A stretch of 64,000 bases of DNA from the NCBI GenBank assembly GCA_039975855.1, contig JBDWGH010000002.1:186001-250000 (forward strand). The letters run 5' to 3'. The position numbers and the translations under genes were made by a program. This DNA is from Litorimonas sp039975855 (lineage in GTDB: Bacteria > Pseudomonadota > Alphaproteobacteria > Caulobacterales > Maricaulaceae). The notes under the pieces were generated by a model, which ran no database searches, had not been told where the DNA came from, and worked only from the letters and a program-made list of their open reading frames with translations. Positions 15,896 through 23,773 of this stretch are shown here, piece by piece; within the stretch, counting starts at the first letter, position 1, and the number at the start of each line of letters is the position of its first letter.

Positions 15896-15980
15896 ACGTA
15901 CCTCTATTATTTTTTAGGCCGGAGGAAGGAATTAGCCAGATACAAAACTCACATTAACGACTAGGCCAATGAGCTTCATG

Positions 15981-16874
15981 TTATAGACTTTCAAAACCAT
16001 ATTCACTCAAGCAATTAACGAGTAAGAAAATTAGGCCATGTTTGGTCGCGTTTGCGGGCCATTCGGCATAGACGTGGAGGTCATCTAGTTTCCACTCTGG
16101 CAGAACATATTGCATAGTGCCGGTCTGTACATCTTTGGCCGAGAGAAACTCAGGCAGCGCTGCAGCACCAATCCCGTTAGAGACCAGTCGAAAAAGCGCA
16201 TGAGCATCATTTGAAATCAACCGTGCCTTAGGTTTGATTTTCTGAGTCGAATGCGTCTGATGAGAAAATTGAATTCCACGAGCGTGAACTTGAGACAATA
16301 ACAACCAATCCCAATCCTGAAGATCACGAGGCGTTACAGCGACCCTCTGGCTGTTCAAATATTCCGTAGATGCAACCAGACGCCTTTCAACTTTGAAAAG
16401 CTTACGCGTCGTCAAACTGTCTTTCGCGTTAATTGACATTCTAATCGCCAAATCAAACCCATCAGAAATAAGTTCTTTTCGCGTGTCTGAGTAATCCGCC
16501 AATAAACTTACTCGCGGATACATCGTCATAAATGAGGAAATAGCATCACTCAAAATGGATTGAGATAAAACGGAAGGCAATGTGATCCGTAGTTCGCCAC
16601 TGGGCTCTTGAGCTGACCCTGAGATATCGAAAAGTTCACTTTCAACGACACCGAGCATTTTGCGGGTCGCCGCCAGTAACCGCTCTCCATCTCTCGTGAG
16701 TGTCAGTTTACGCGTTGAGCGGTAAATCAAGGTAACGCCGAGATGTTCCTCAAGCTTAGAAATATGATGGCTGACAACTGAAGGGGATATTTTTAACTCC
16801 TTAGCCGCCCCTCGGAATGATCCATGATCTATGGTTTTTGCAAACATAGCCATCTGTCGAAGCCGGTCAATCAT
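15981..16874 (-). CDS. LysR-family transcriptional regulator
   Basis: The N-terminal winged helix-turn-helix is typical (MAMFAKTIDHGSFRGAAKEL, KISPSVVSHHISKLEEHLGV, LIYRSTRKLTLTRDGERLL). The C-terminal effector domain has the usual GELRITLPSVLSQSIL start and a FDLAIRMSIN segment. At 297 aa the length is standard. It is transcribed away from the double-SnoaL lipoprotein gene at 17003, the classical LysR arrangement in which the regulator controls its divergent neighbour. A direct repeat in the shared promoter region could be its binding site. The inducer is unknown. Confidence 0.92.
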   Translation of the reverse strand: MIDRLRQMAMFAKTIDHGSFRGAAKELKISPSVVSHHISKLEEHLGVTLIYRSTRKLTLTRDGERLLAATRKMLGVVESELFDISGSAQEPSGELRITLPSVLSQSILSDAISSFMTMYPRVSLLADYSDTRKELISDGFDLAIRMSINAKDSLTTRKLFKVERRLVASTEYLNSQRVAVTPRDLQDWDWLLLSQVHARGIQFSHQTHSTQKIKPKARLISNDAHALFRLVSNGIGAAALPEFLSAKDVQTGTMQYVLPEWKLDDLHVYAEWPANATKHGLIFLLVNCLSEYGFESL

Positions 16875-16887
16875 TATGCAAAAATTC

Positions 16888-16926
16888 CAAACAGTTAAAA
16901 TTTATAATACCCCCTTATCAAACAGT
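16888..16926. promoter_or_regulatory. Direct repeat in the divergent LysR/SnoaL promoter region
   Basis: CAAACAGT occurs at 16888-16895 and again at 16919-16926, 31 bases apart (about three helical turns), with an AT-rich stretch TTAAAATTTATAATA between. The position between a LysR regulator and its divergent target fits an operator. The match is short, so support is modest. Confidence 0.35.
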
Positions 16927-17002
16927 AAGAGTTTGTCCAATTTATCCGAAACTACACGGAAACCTTATGGGATTGCGTGAACGGCATAGACTGGAGAAGA
17001 AA

Positions 17003-17923
17003 ATGGCCTCTAAATTCAAATCAATTATAGCCGGATCATTAGCGATGGCCCTCATGGCATGCACGCATCAAAGCGCCGGGCCAAACGACAAGGAAACGGT
17101 TCAAAAATTCTATGATTTTTTGAGCAACCCTGCATCGCCGACCCACAATGTCGCCTTTCAAGAAGCCGCCGCAGATGATTGGCAGAGCATCGGAGACTAC
17201 TCGGGTAAAAATAAAAGTAAGGCCGCCTTTACAGGCCAAGTTGGCGGGTTTGGGAAATTGATGCCAGATTTGAAATGGGACGTTCAAGACATGCATCAAG
17301 ACGGCAACACAATCGTTGTTCGTAGCCGAGCAACGGGGACCCCAAAAGGACCTCTGTTTGGCGTTAATGGCGACGGGCGAAGTTTTGACATTCTAACTAT
17401 TGATATTCACGAGATTGAGAGTGGAAAAATTGCACGTTCCTACCACCTGGAAGATTGGGCCGGAGCGCTACAACAGTTGACGAGTCCCGAGACTAGAGAA
17501 GCAAAAGCGGCTGTCGCCCAAGGACAAAAATCGCTCGGCATTGTTATGGCATTCATGGGCGCTATGGGGAGCGGTGACATGGAAAAAATGGATGCTCTAA
17601 TGGCCGATGATATGGTTTGGCAAAACGAAGGCGATTCCAACATCCCTTGGATCGGGCCATGGAAGGGAAAATCGGAAATATTCAGTTTCCTTGGAGAGTT
17701 TTCCGAAGGTGCGAAAACGACATTTTGGGAAAATGATGACGTCTTCGCCTATGGGGATACAGTTGCTGTATTCGGTCGAATGAAATTCATCACAACCGCC
17801 TCCGGCAAAGAAACAGACCAGTTCACTTTTGGCCTGCGAGCGAAAGTTAAAGACGACAAGGTCGTTCTATGGAACTGGTTCGAAGATTCATATGAAGTCA
17901 GTCAAACATTTCAAGGCAAGTAG
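17003..17923 (+). CDS. Lipoprotein with two SnoaL/NTF2-like domains
   Basis: ATG 17003 has a GGAG site 6 bases upstream and opens a lipoprotein signal (IIAGSLAMALMAC, lipidated Cys in LMAC). Two successive NTF2-fold units follow: residues about 28-160 (QKFYDFLSNP, then VVVRSRATGTPKGPLFGVNG and RSYHLEDWAGALQQL), and about 180-300 (GSGDMEKMDALMADDMVW, DTVAVFGRMKF, KVVLWNWFEDSYEV). The first resembles SnoaL polyketide-cyclase-type proteins. Such folds bind small hydrophobic ligands or catalyse ring or aldol chemistry; a membrane-tethered tandem version is less usual. It is first in a three-gene run with a small lipoprotein and a membrane protein, opposite a LysR gene likely to control it. Confidence 0.8.
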   Translation: MASKFKSIIAGSLAMALMACTHQSAGPNDKETVQKFYDFLSNPASPTHNVAFQEAAADDWQSIGDYSGKNKSKAAFTGQVGGFGKLMPDLKWDVQDMHQDGNTIVVRSRATGTPKGPLFGVNGDGRSFDILTIDIHEIESGKIARSYHLEDWAGALQQLTSPETREAKAAVAQGQKSLGIVMAFMGAMGSGDMEKMDALMADDMVWQNEGDSNIPWIGPWKGKSEIFSFLGEFSEGAKTTFWENDDVFAYGDTVAVFGRMKFITTASGKETDQFTFGLRAKVKDDKVVLWNWFEDSYEVSQTFQGK

Positions 17924-17962
17924 GAAAATCGTCTGGAACTCGACTCGCAAAGAGAAAAGATC

Positions 17963-18427
17963 ATGTTCAAAAATCTATGCGTAATGACTGCTACAGGCAT
18001 TTTATTGTCGGGATGCGCAATGATGACAGAAAGCAAAAATTCGGAAGCGAATTTAGAAAAATTGAATCCTGATACGACAGCAACTGCTTCGACAAACAAA
18101 CACGATCTTGACGGAACTCGCATTGATTGGATTTACAATTCCTCGGGTTCCGGCATGATTTTATCTTTTGAAGACGGGTTAGCTCAGTACGAATGGGTCG
18201 CCGGAGCCCGCAAAGGAAGGAGCGCCGAAAACATACCTTATCAATCCCGTAAAATTGGTGAGGACATGTATTTGATCAACTGGGTGCAGCCCGAGAAGCC
18301 TGACTTCATTACACTAATTTTTGATTTCAAAAACAGCACGGCATTCTCATCGGGCCTGATTGGTTACGGAACTGAAAGACAAAGAAATTTGTTCTTGGAC
18401 GGAACTATTAATAGCATCGATCGCTAA
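17963..18427 (+). CDS. Lipoprotein with MoaF-like fold (tentative)
   Basis: The signal peptide ends in a lipobox (TGILLSGC), so the protein is lipid-anchored. The body has a Trp- and Tyr-rich strand pattern: IDWIYNSSGSGMILSF, IGEDMYLINWVQPEKPDF, ITLIFDFKNSTAFSSGL. This resembles MoaF-type calycin-like proteins, in which a substrate-binding beta-barrel is built from such strands. The assignment is tentative. It lies 39 bases after the double-SnoaL gene and is probably co-transcribed with it, which may indicate handling of the same small molecule. Confidence 0.6.
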   Translation: MFKNLCVMTATGILLSGCAMMTESKNSEANLEKLNPDTTATASTNKHDLDGTRIDWIYNSSGSGMILSFEDGLAQYEWVAGARKGRSAENIPYQSRKIGEDMYLINWVQPEKPDFITLIFDFKNSTAFSSGLIGYGTERQRNLFLDGTINSIDR

Positions 18428-18450
18428 CAACTCCGCGTGGAGGCAAACCA

Positions 18451-18882
18451 TTGAACCACACACTCAAACGAAATGAGCGGGTATTCATTATCGCGCTTGT
18501 CATTTGGCTTCTATTGCAGCTCTCCAGGTTTATTGCGCTTGTCTTAATCCAAGAAATAAATGTGGGTGTTGAAACTCCTGCTTGGATGTTTCCCGCCTAT
18601 CTTGATATGTTTGCCGCCATTTTAGCTTTGCCGCTCACCGTTATGGTTTGGAAAGCCCGTGGGTTTTTGACCTGGTCCTTTATCGTTATATATCTCGCTA
18701 TTTCTATCATCGACCATATTGGAAATTTTGTTACCACTGACCTTGTTGGCCCGCCATCAATTGTCCCAGAGGGATCTAATCCTATTCTATTCCCGGCCAT
18801 TATGACTGTTTTCGATACGATATTCATTATCATGTTATTCGTTCCGAAGTACCGGGATATCTTTTTTAAGATCACAGAGTAA
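18451..18882 (+). CDS. Small multi-pass membrane protein, 143 aa
   Basis: Four hydrophobic stretches (VFIIALVIWLLLQLSRFIAL; YLDMFAAILALPLTVMVW; LTWSFIVIYLAISIIDHIG; FPAIMTVFDTIFIIMLF) predict four transmembrane helices. The start is TTG at 18451, backed by a GGAGG site 8 bases upstream. No ATG lies near enough to be better. It is the last gene of the LysR-opposed unit, 23 bases after the MoaF-like lipoprotein. Unrecognised family. Confidence 0.6.
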   Translation: MNHTLKRNERVFIIALVIWLLLQLSRFIALVLIQEINVGVETPAWMFPAYLDMFAAILALPLTVMVWKARGFLTWSFIVIYLAISIIDHIGNFVTTDLVGPPSIVPEGSNPILFPAIMTVFDTIFIIMLFVPKYRDIFFKITE

Positions 18883-18986
18883 AATCACCCTCCTGATTTA
18901 AGCCATCGTTAGCGTATCAAACGAGTGTTTAACAAAGCCAATAAGCCGCCTAGTTTCACTCGTATTGTGTCAATTTAGATTTAACC

Positions 18987-19634
18987 TCACCCATCACGCC
19001 TCAGCCCATATTGATCGAGGCGCCAGCGGACAGTTTCAATTCGGTCTTGGCCAAAAAACGGCTCGCCTCTTAGGACGAGTGTCGGCACGCCCCAATGACC
19101 GGCGGCGTCGAGGTCTTTATGGTTGCGTTCAATTTCTTCGTCATGGTCCCCGTCAAGGATAGCGGCCTCCATGTCGACCAAATCTAAGCCGAGAGCACTC
19201 GCAGCATTTTTAATATGGTCTCCCTGATCCCATCCGTCCGTGCCCCCAAAAATCAGAGAGGAGATGTCTTTGGCAAATTCCATTCCTTTTCCGCGTCTTT
19301 GTGCTTCAACCCCAAGTCTTGCCAAACGCATGATACGCGGTTGGTGCGGATCGACGGCCAAGGTTTCATAGTTTTGAACAACCGGGTCAGGCTTTGGCGG
19401 GAAGATCATTGGCATCCCAAGGAATTGCGCGCGGCGAAGCGAATCCATTACGATATACATGGCCGGTTTTCGATTGGACCCATCGAACAAAGTGCTCTTC
19501 GATCTAACCGCAATCGGCAGGACGACCCGCAAGTTTAGTTGGACATCATAATCCTCAGCCAGTTTCTGCAAATCTGGTGTGACGAGATAGGAATACGGAC
19601 TCCGAAATGACCAGTAGACGTCGATGGCTTCCAT
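18987..19634 (-). CDS. DsbA-fold 2-hydroxychromene-2-carboxylate isomerase-like protein
   Basis: A thioredoxin-fold with helical insert, as in NahD/kappa-class GST. It starts VYWSFRSPYSYLVTPDLQKL, with the Ser of the SPYSY motif where DsbA has its CxxC, then continues to DLVDMEAAILDGDHDEEI and the cis-Pro segment GHWGVPTLVLRGEPFFGQDR. Family members use glutathione to isomerise HCCA in naphthalene-type degradation, but many homologues act on unknown substrates. The ATG at 19634 is preceded by GGAGG at ideal spacing, so I prefer it over the upstream TTG. It is monocistronic, with no aromatic-degradation genes nearby. Confidence 0.85.
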   Translation of the reverse strand: MEAIDVYWSFRSPYSYLVTPDLQKLAEDYDVQLNLRVVLPIAVRSKSTLFDGSNRKPAMYIVMDSLRRAQFLGMPMIFPPKPDPVVQNYETLAVDPHQPRIMRLARLGVEAQRRGKGMEFAKDISSLIFGGTDGWDQGDHIKNAASALGLDLVDMEAAILDGDHDEEIERNHKDLDAAGHWGVPTLVLRGEPFFGQDRIETVRWRLDQYGLRRDG

Positions 19635-19821
19635 AATATCCTCCAGCAAATTCGAACGGGCTAAACTCTCATTCGCTTAAGCGTAAAGGCAATCAGCAGC
19701 GGAGCAAGTTTATTTCCTGCATAGCACCAATACGAACCGAGTCGTGGAACGACTAGATTGCCAAGGTTGGGCCTGCTAGGCGATGAGCGACGCTCCAAAT
19801 TAAATGATGAGAGACCCCGCC

Positions 19822-21006
19822 ATGACCACACTCGGAACTGCCCTCACCTCTGGTGCCACCAAAGTCATGATGTGCGGCTGTGGGGAACTTGGAAAAGAAG
19901 TCGTGATCGAGCTGCAACGACTGGGCGTCGAGGTCATTGCGGTTGACCGTTATGCCAATGCGCCCGCTATGCAGGTTGCGCATCGATCCTATGTCATCAA
20001 CATGCTGGACGGCGCAGCCCTGCGGAAAATTGCAGAAGACGAGAAACCTGACCTTATTGTTCCGGAAATTGAAGCCATTGCGACGGAGACATTGCTCGCT
20101 CTGGAGACCGAAGGCTTCACGATCATCCCAACCGCGAAAGCCACTCAGCTCACTATGAACCGCGAAGGCATCAGGCGGCTCGCAGCTGAAGAGCTTGGCC
20201 TCCTCACCTCGCCTTATCGCTTCGCTGATAGTGAGGCCGAGTGCCGCGCGGCCATGAATCAGATCGGCCTACCCTGCGTCGTCAAACCCGTCATGTCATC
20301 TTCTGGTAAAGGCCAGAGCACGGCCCATACGGACGACGATATCGCTGGCGTTTGGACATACTCTCAAGAAGGCGGCCGCACAGGCAAGTCCCGCATCATT
20401 GTCGAAGGTTTCGTGGATTTCGACTATGAGATTACGCTGCTGACTGTGCGTCACAAAGACGGGACGTCCTTCTGTGCCCCCATCGGTCACCGCCAAGAGG
20501 GCGGCGATTATCAAGAAAGTTGGCAACCCCATCCGATGTCAAAAACTGCCCTCGCTGCGGCGGAAGATATGGCACGTAAGGTTACTGACGCCTTGGGCGG
20601 ATATGGCCTGTTCGGAGTTGAGCTGTTTGTGAAAGGCGATGAGGTCATCTTTTCCGAAGTTTCCCCTCGCCCGCATGATACGGGGCTTGTCACGCTTATC
20701 TCTCAGGACCTGTCCGAGTTTGCCCTCCACGCCCGCGCGATCTTAGGCTTACCTATCCCGGCCATCCGTCAATTCGGTCCAGCGGCCTCAGCTGTGATTT
20801 TGGGTGATGGCGTATCCAAAAATATCAGCTTTGCGAATGTGGATGCTGCCTTGGCGGAATCCGACACGCAAGTAAGGTTGTTCGGAAAGCCTGAGATTAA
20901 TGGGAGTCGGCGTTTGGGTGTTGTGGTCGCGCGGGGAGAGAGTCTGGAAGAGGCACGGGAGAAGGCTCTGCGCGGGGCGTCGGCTGTTGCGGTGGAGTAT
21001 GGTTAG
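19822..21006 (+). CDS. purT: Formate-dependent phosphoribosylglycinamide formyltransferase PurT
   Basis: Catalyses the third step of purine synthesis using formate and ATP instead of formyl-tetrahydrofolate. The sequence follows E. coli PurT closely: TLGTALTSGATKVMM start, GCGELGKEVVIELQRLGVEV, AVDRYANAPAMQVAHRS, VPEIEAIATETL, then the ATP-grasp core (VVKPVMSSSGKGQS, YEITLLTVRH, EVSPRPHDTGLVTL). I chose ATG 19822 (394 aa) over one six codons earlier by alignment with the known N-terminus. Its stop overlaps by 4 bases the stop of a convergent gene. No other purine genes are adjacent. Confidence 0.97.
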   Translation: MTTLGTALTSGATKVMMCGCGELGKEVVIELQRLGVEVIAVDRYANAPAMQVAHRSYVINMLDGAALRKIAEDEKPDLIVPEIEAIATETLLALETEGFTIIPTAKATQLTMNREGIRRLAAEELGLLTSPYRFADSEAECRAAMNQIGLPCVVKPVMSSSGKGQSTAHTDDDIAGVWTYSQEGGRTGKSRIIVEGFVDFDYEITLLTVRHKDGTSFCAPIGHRQEGGDYQESWQPHPMSKTALAAAEDMARKVTDALGGYGLFGVELFVKGDEVIFSEVSPRPHDTGLVTLISQDLSEFALHARAILGLPIPAIRQFGPAASAVILGDGVSKNISFANVDAALAESDTQVRLFGKPEINGSRRLGVVVARGESLEEAREKALRGASAVAVEYG

Positions 21007-21446
21007 GGAACGCTCTCACAAGACTTCGCATACAACTCCTTCATTTGAACTTCTCGATTTGTTTCGGAAATATCCAAAATTACAAGGTGCTTAAAGTGCT
21101 TTTGTTCTAACCATTCAAAATTAGAATTATCTGCGTTCCAAAAAACCTCACTCAAAAGTTCGTCGTCATGCCATGTCGTCATAACCGATTGTCCTTTAGG
21201 TATGTCACCCCAACTATGAGCTTCAAGATTTGCGACATCAACGCTATCATCCCAGCGGGAACAATCAGTTCCCCAAGCCATCATGCACAAACAGCCCTCT
21301 TTCACGAGCCATTCACTGACTACATGCCGCCATTCAGCTTCCACCTCTTCCGTAATGATGACGACCGCCGAAAATGGACGAGAAGCAACAACAGCAGAAG
21401 GGACAGTGTCTGGTGGAAGGTGGATATATTGAAGCGGACGTTTCAC
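21003..21446 (-). CDS. Small conserved protein, DUF7684-like, 147 aa
   Basis: The core FSAVVIITEEVEAEWRHVVS, then LVKEGCLCMMAWGTDCSRWD, DSVDVANL and MTTWHDDELLSEVFW matches, from memory, a small domain family of unknown function recorded as DUF7684. Conserved Cys, Trp and Asp residues (AWGTDCSRWDDSVD) suggest a binding site, but no function is known. There is no signal peptide. It is convergent with purT, sharing 4 bases at the stop codons, and divergent from the LuxR-type gene. Confidence 0.6.
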   Translation of the reverse strand: MKRPLQYIHLPPDTVPSAVVASRPFSAVVIITEEVEAEWRHVVSEWLVKEGCLCMMAWGTDCSRWDDSVDVANLEAHSWGDIPKGQSVMTTWHDDELLSEVFWNADNSNFEWLEQKHFKHLVILDISETNREVQMKELYAKSCESVP

Positions 21447-21640
21447 GATGGAAGCCTAGACATCTAAAATCGAAACTCAAACAGCCAATTTACTGCCGTG
21501 AACTTAGACCAACCAGCGCACCTGACTATAAACGCCAGTTGCAATCTCCAAAAAACCTTGCCTCCTTCAACACTCCAACTTCCTCACCCCTTCCAAAAGA
21601 AGCCGTGGCAATTTGGCTAAATCCCTGCCAGATAAATAAC

Positions 21641-22060
21641 ATGGCACGCATGATTATCATATACGGCCTCATCTTGACGCTCGTCGCCTTTGGACTGACG
21701 TGGCTGGATTATAGGTTTTGGATGCGCGACATCGGACCGGAGGTTTATGGGATTGCCATTGCGGTTCTTTTCGCGGCTCTCGGTGTTTGGATAGAACGTC
21801 AGCGCAACATTCAAACACCGGAGTCTGAAACAGGACGAAATGAAAGGGCCATCAAGGCCTTGGGTCTGACTATGCGCGAATTGGAGGTTCTGGAATGCCT
21901 CCGACGGGGCGAAAGCAATAAGCAGATTGCCCGATCATTGGAGATTTCGCCTAATACGGTCAAAACGCATTTGACCAATCTTTATGAAAAGCTTGGAGCA
22001 AGGAACCGTACACAAGCAGTCACTCAAGCTGGAAAATTGTCGATCTACGAGGTGATTTAA
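21641..22060 (+). CDS. Membrane-anchored LuxR-type transcriptional regulator
   Basis: Two hydrophobic helices at residues about 3-20 (MIIIYGLILTLVAFGLTW) and 33-48 (VYGIAIAVLFAALGVW) are followed by a short charged linker. A canonical GerE/LuxR DNA-binding domain then fills the C-terminus (LTMRELEVLECLRRGESNKQ, then IARSLEISPNTVKTHL and NLYEKLGARNRTQAV). It has no receiver or autoinducer domain. I start at ATG 21641 because upstream codons read across the promoter region of the divergent gene. It is followed by a DUF4199 membrane protein and a VOC protein, a grouping seen in other Proteobacteria, so it probably controls them. Confidence 0.85.
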   Translation: MARMIIIYGLILTLVAFGLTWLDYRFWMRDIGPEVYGIAIAVLFAALGVWIERQRNIQTPESETGRNERAIKALGLTMRELEVLECLRRGESNKQIARSLEISPNTVKTHLTNLYEKLGARNRTQAVTQAGKLSIYEVI

Positions 22061-22150
22061 ATGGGCGAAGACCCCCAACTCACCCATTTGGGCGAGTGAC
22101 AAATGGTGTTCAACCGCAGACATTGAGGCATTAAAGTTTAGGAGGGGAAT

Positions 22151-22708
22151 ATGACCACGACGCGATCCGCACTCGGATTTTGGAAAACAGCAGCACTATA
22201 CGGCGTACCGACGGGGCTTCTCATTATCTGCATGATGGTGGGCAGCATGACGTTTTTTGGATTCCATAGTGGGGCCTCCGCTAAAGCTGTCGGCTTCCTA
22301 ATAATGTTTGTTATTTTGTCTCTTATCTTCTTTGGGATAAAACGGTTCAGGGATATCGACCAAGGCGGCGTCATCAAATTCTCGAAAGCCCTATTGCTTG
22401 GGCTTTCCATGTCACTTTTTGCCGGGATTGCTTATGTTCTCATTTGGGAGATTTATATCGGTTTCACGGGGGACAGTTTCGTAATCCACTACACAGATCA
22501 CCTTATCGCAGAAAAAGAAGCAAAGGGTGTGAGCGGCGAAGCGCTCGCAAATTTTGTCACCAAAATGGAGGAAATGAAGGCGAACTATGCGAAGCCCGGT
22601 TTCCGGATTCCACTGACATTCTTTGAAATTTTCCCGATGGGATTTCTTATCACCCTGTTCTCCGCCTTGATTTTACACACTCCGAAATTTTGGGCCCGAA
22701 AGGGATAG
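22151..22708 (+). CDS. DUF4199-family membrane protein
   Basis: Four predicted transmembrane helices (AALYGVPTGLLIICMMVGSM; AVGFLIMFVILSLIFFGI; LLLGLSMSLFAGIAYVLIW; MGFLITLFSALILHT) with a conserved cytoplasmic-loop motif IKRFRDIDQGGVIKFSKA. This matches the DUF4199 family, whose function is unknown. GGAGGGG lies just before the ATG. It starts 90 bases after the LuxR-type gene and 4 bases before the VOC gene; the order regulator, DUF4199, VOC suggests a small regulated unit. Confidence 0.75.
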   Translation: MTTTRSALGFWKTAALYGVPTGLLIICMMVGSMTFFGFHSGASAKAVGFLIMFVILSLIFFGIKRFRDIDQGGVIKFSKALLLGLSMSLFAGIAYVLIWEIYIGFTGDSFVIHYTDHLIAEKEAKGVSGEALANFVTKMEEMKANYAKPGFRIPLTFFEIFPMGFLITLFSALILHTPKFWARKG

Positions 22709-22712
22709 TATC

Positions 22713-23084
22713 ATGGATATAGGCGCATTTTCACTCAGCCTCGCTGTTAAAGACATTCATGCCTCACTGGCATTCTACGAACAGCTTGGTTTTTCAAAGT
22801 TCCATGGAGAGATCGACCAGGGCTGGCTTATCCTCTCGAACGGCTCGACCAAGATTGGGTTATTTCAAGGCATGTTTGAAAAGAACATGCTGACCTTCAA
22901 TCCCGGTTGGACGTCGGACGCTCAACCTGTCGACCACTTCACCGACGTTCGAGATATTCAAAAGAAACTTAAAGCCGCTGGTGTATCATGTTTGACGGAA
23001 GCGGATGAAACAACGACGGGTCCCGCAAGCTGTATGGTTCTGGACCCCGACGGAAATCCGGTTCTGATTGATCAACACGTTTAA
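22713..23084 (+). CDS. VOC-superfamily (glyoxalase/dioxygenase-like) protein
   Basis: 123 residues forming one vicinal-oxygen-chelate unit: SLSLAVKDIHASLAFYEQLG, GWLILSNGSTKIGLFQGMF, VDHFTDVRDIQKKLKAAGV, CMVLDPDGNPVLIDQ. The C-terminal DPDGNP is the family signature. The usual metal His in the first strand is replaced (SLSLAV), so metal catalysis is uncertain. It starts 4 bases after the DUF4199 gene and is translationally close-coupled to it. Confidence 0.85.
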   Translation: MDIGAFSLSLAVKDIHASLAFYEQLGFSKFHGEIDQGWLILSNGSTKIGLFQGMFEKNMLTFNPGWTSDAQPVDHFTDVRDIQKKLKAAGVSCLTEADETTTGPASCMVLDPDGNPVLIDQHV

Positions 23085-23085
23085 A

Positions 23086-23598
23086 TTACAGCTCTGCCTT
23101 TGCCTTCAATTTTTTGAGCCTTGGCGCGAGAAAGAACATTCCAATGATTGCGTAGAAAAAGCACAAGCACAGCACAAATATCCGGCTCCCCCGCGCCACT
23201 TGCGGATTGTCTTCCGCATCAATCACGCGGCGAGAGACCAAAATAATTGAGGTAAATAAGGCCACAAACGCAGCTGGGAAAAGGATGTTTCCGAGATACA
23301 TTATGATCGAATTATTGCCGGGTAAGGGTGAAGCCAACAGAACACCATACGTCAATGCAAATGCAAAAACGAAGAAGATCACTAAGCCTCTAATAAAATT
23401 GGACGGCGGTCTTTGTGAGGCTTTTGACGCGGTATAATCAGCTGCCCATAACCAAATGGCTTGCGGAAGAATCAGACACGCACCGCCAAGACTTATCCGC
23501 AAAACGGATGCACCAGCACCACCGGAAACGGATACTGGAAGGATCAGAGCAAATGCTGCGACGACAGACAATAGCGAAATGAGAATAAAACGTTTCAT
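23086..23598 (-). CDS. Small membrane protein, 170 aa
   Basis: Four hydrophobic segments (ILISLLSVVAAFALILPVSV; SLGGACLILPQAIWLWAA; GLVIFFVFAFALTYGVLL; AAFVALFTSIILVSRRV) and a fifth near the C-terminus (VLCLCFFYAIIGMFFL) predict an inner-membrane protein. Unrecognised. Its stop is one base from the convergent VOC gene's stop. Upstream on the same strand lies the tig terminator, so it is expressed separately from tig. Confidence 0.55.
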   Translation of the reverse strand: MKRFILISLLSVVAAFALILPVSVSGGAGASVLRISLGGACLILPQAIWLWAADYTASKASQRPPSNFIRGLVIFFVFAFALTYGVLLASPLPGNNSIIMYLGNILFPAAFVALFTSIILVSRRVIDAEDNPQVARGSRIFVLCLCFFYAIIGMFFLAPRLKKLKAKAEL

Positions 23599-23631
23599 TT
23601 TTCAAAGCCTATGCCATCGTGAAAGCAAAGC

Positions 23632-23666
23632 AATAAAAAAGCCCGTTCTCATTTCTGAGAACGGGC
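23632..23666 (-). terminator. Rho-independent terminator after tig
   Basis: On the minus strand GCCCGTTCTCA pairs perfectly (11 bp) with TGAGAACGGGC around a GAAA tetraloop, followed by TTTTTTATT. It lies about 108 bases past the tig stop, and there is no gene between. Confidence 0.92.
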
Positions 23667-23773
23667 GGTGTTCTTTTTGCTGCTGACGCAGCTTGAACAT
23701 TTCACCTTTAAGGACTCAGAAATTGCACGAAGGCTGTACATTTTCTGAGGCAATATGCATGCGGTGAATTGTT

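Noticed and set aside
22078..22097. Small hairpin after the LuxR-type gene
   Set aside because: Contains a mismatch and no T-run, and the next gene of the unit lies only about 50 bases further; not a terminator.
23641..23666. Possible plus-strand terminator role for the tig hairpin
   Set aside because: The VOC gene on the plus strand ends more than 550 bases upstream, with an opposing gene between; the T-run on the plus side is interrupted.
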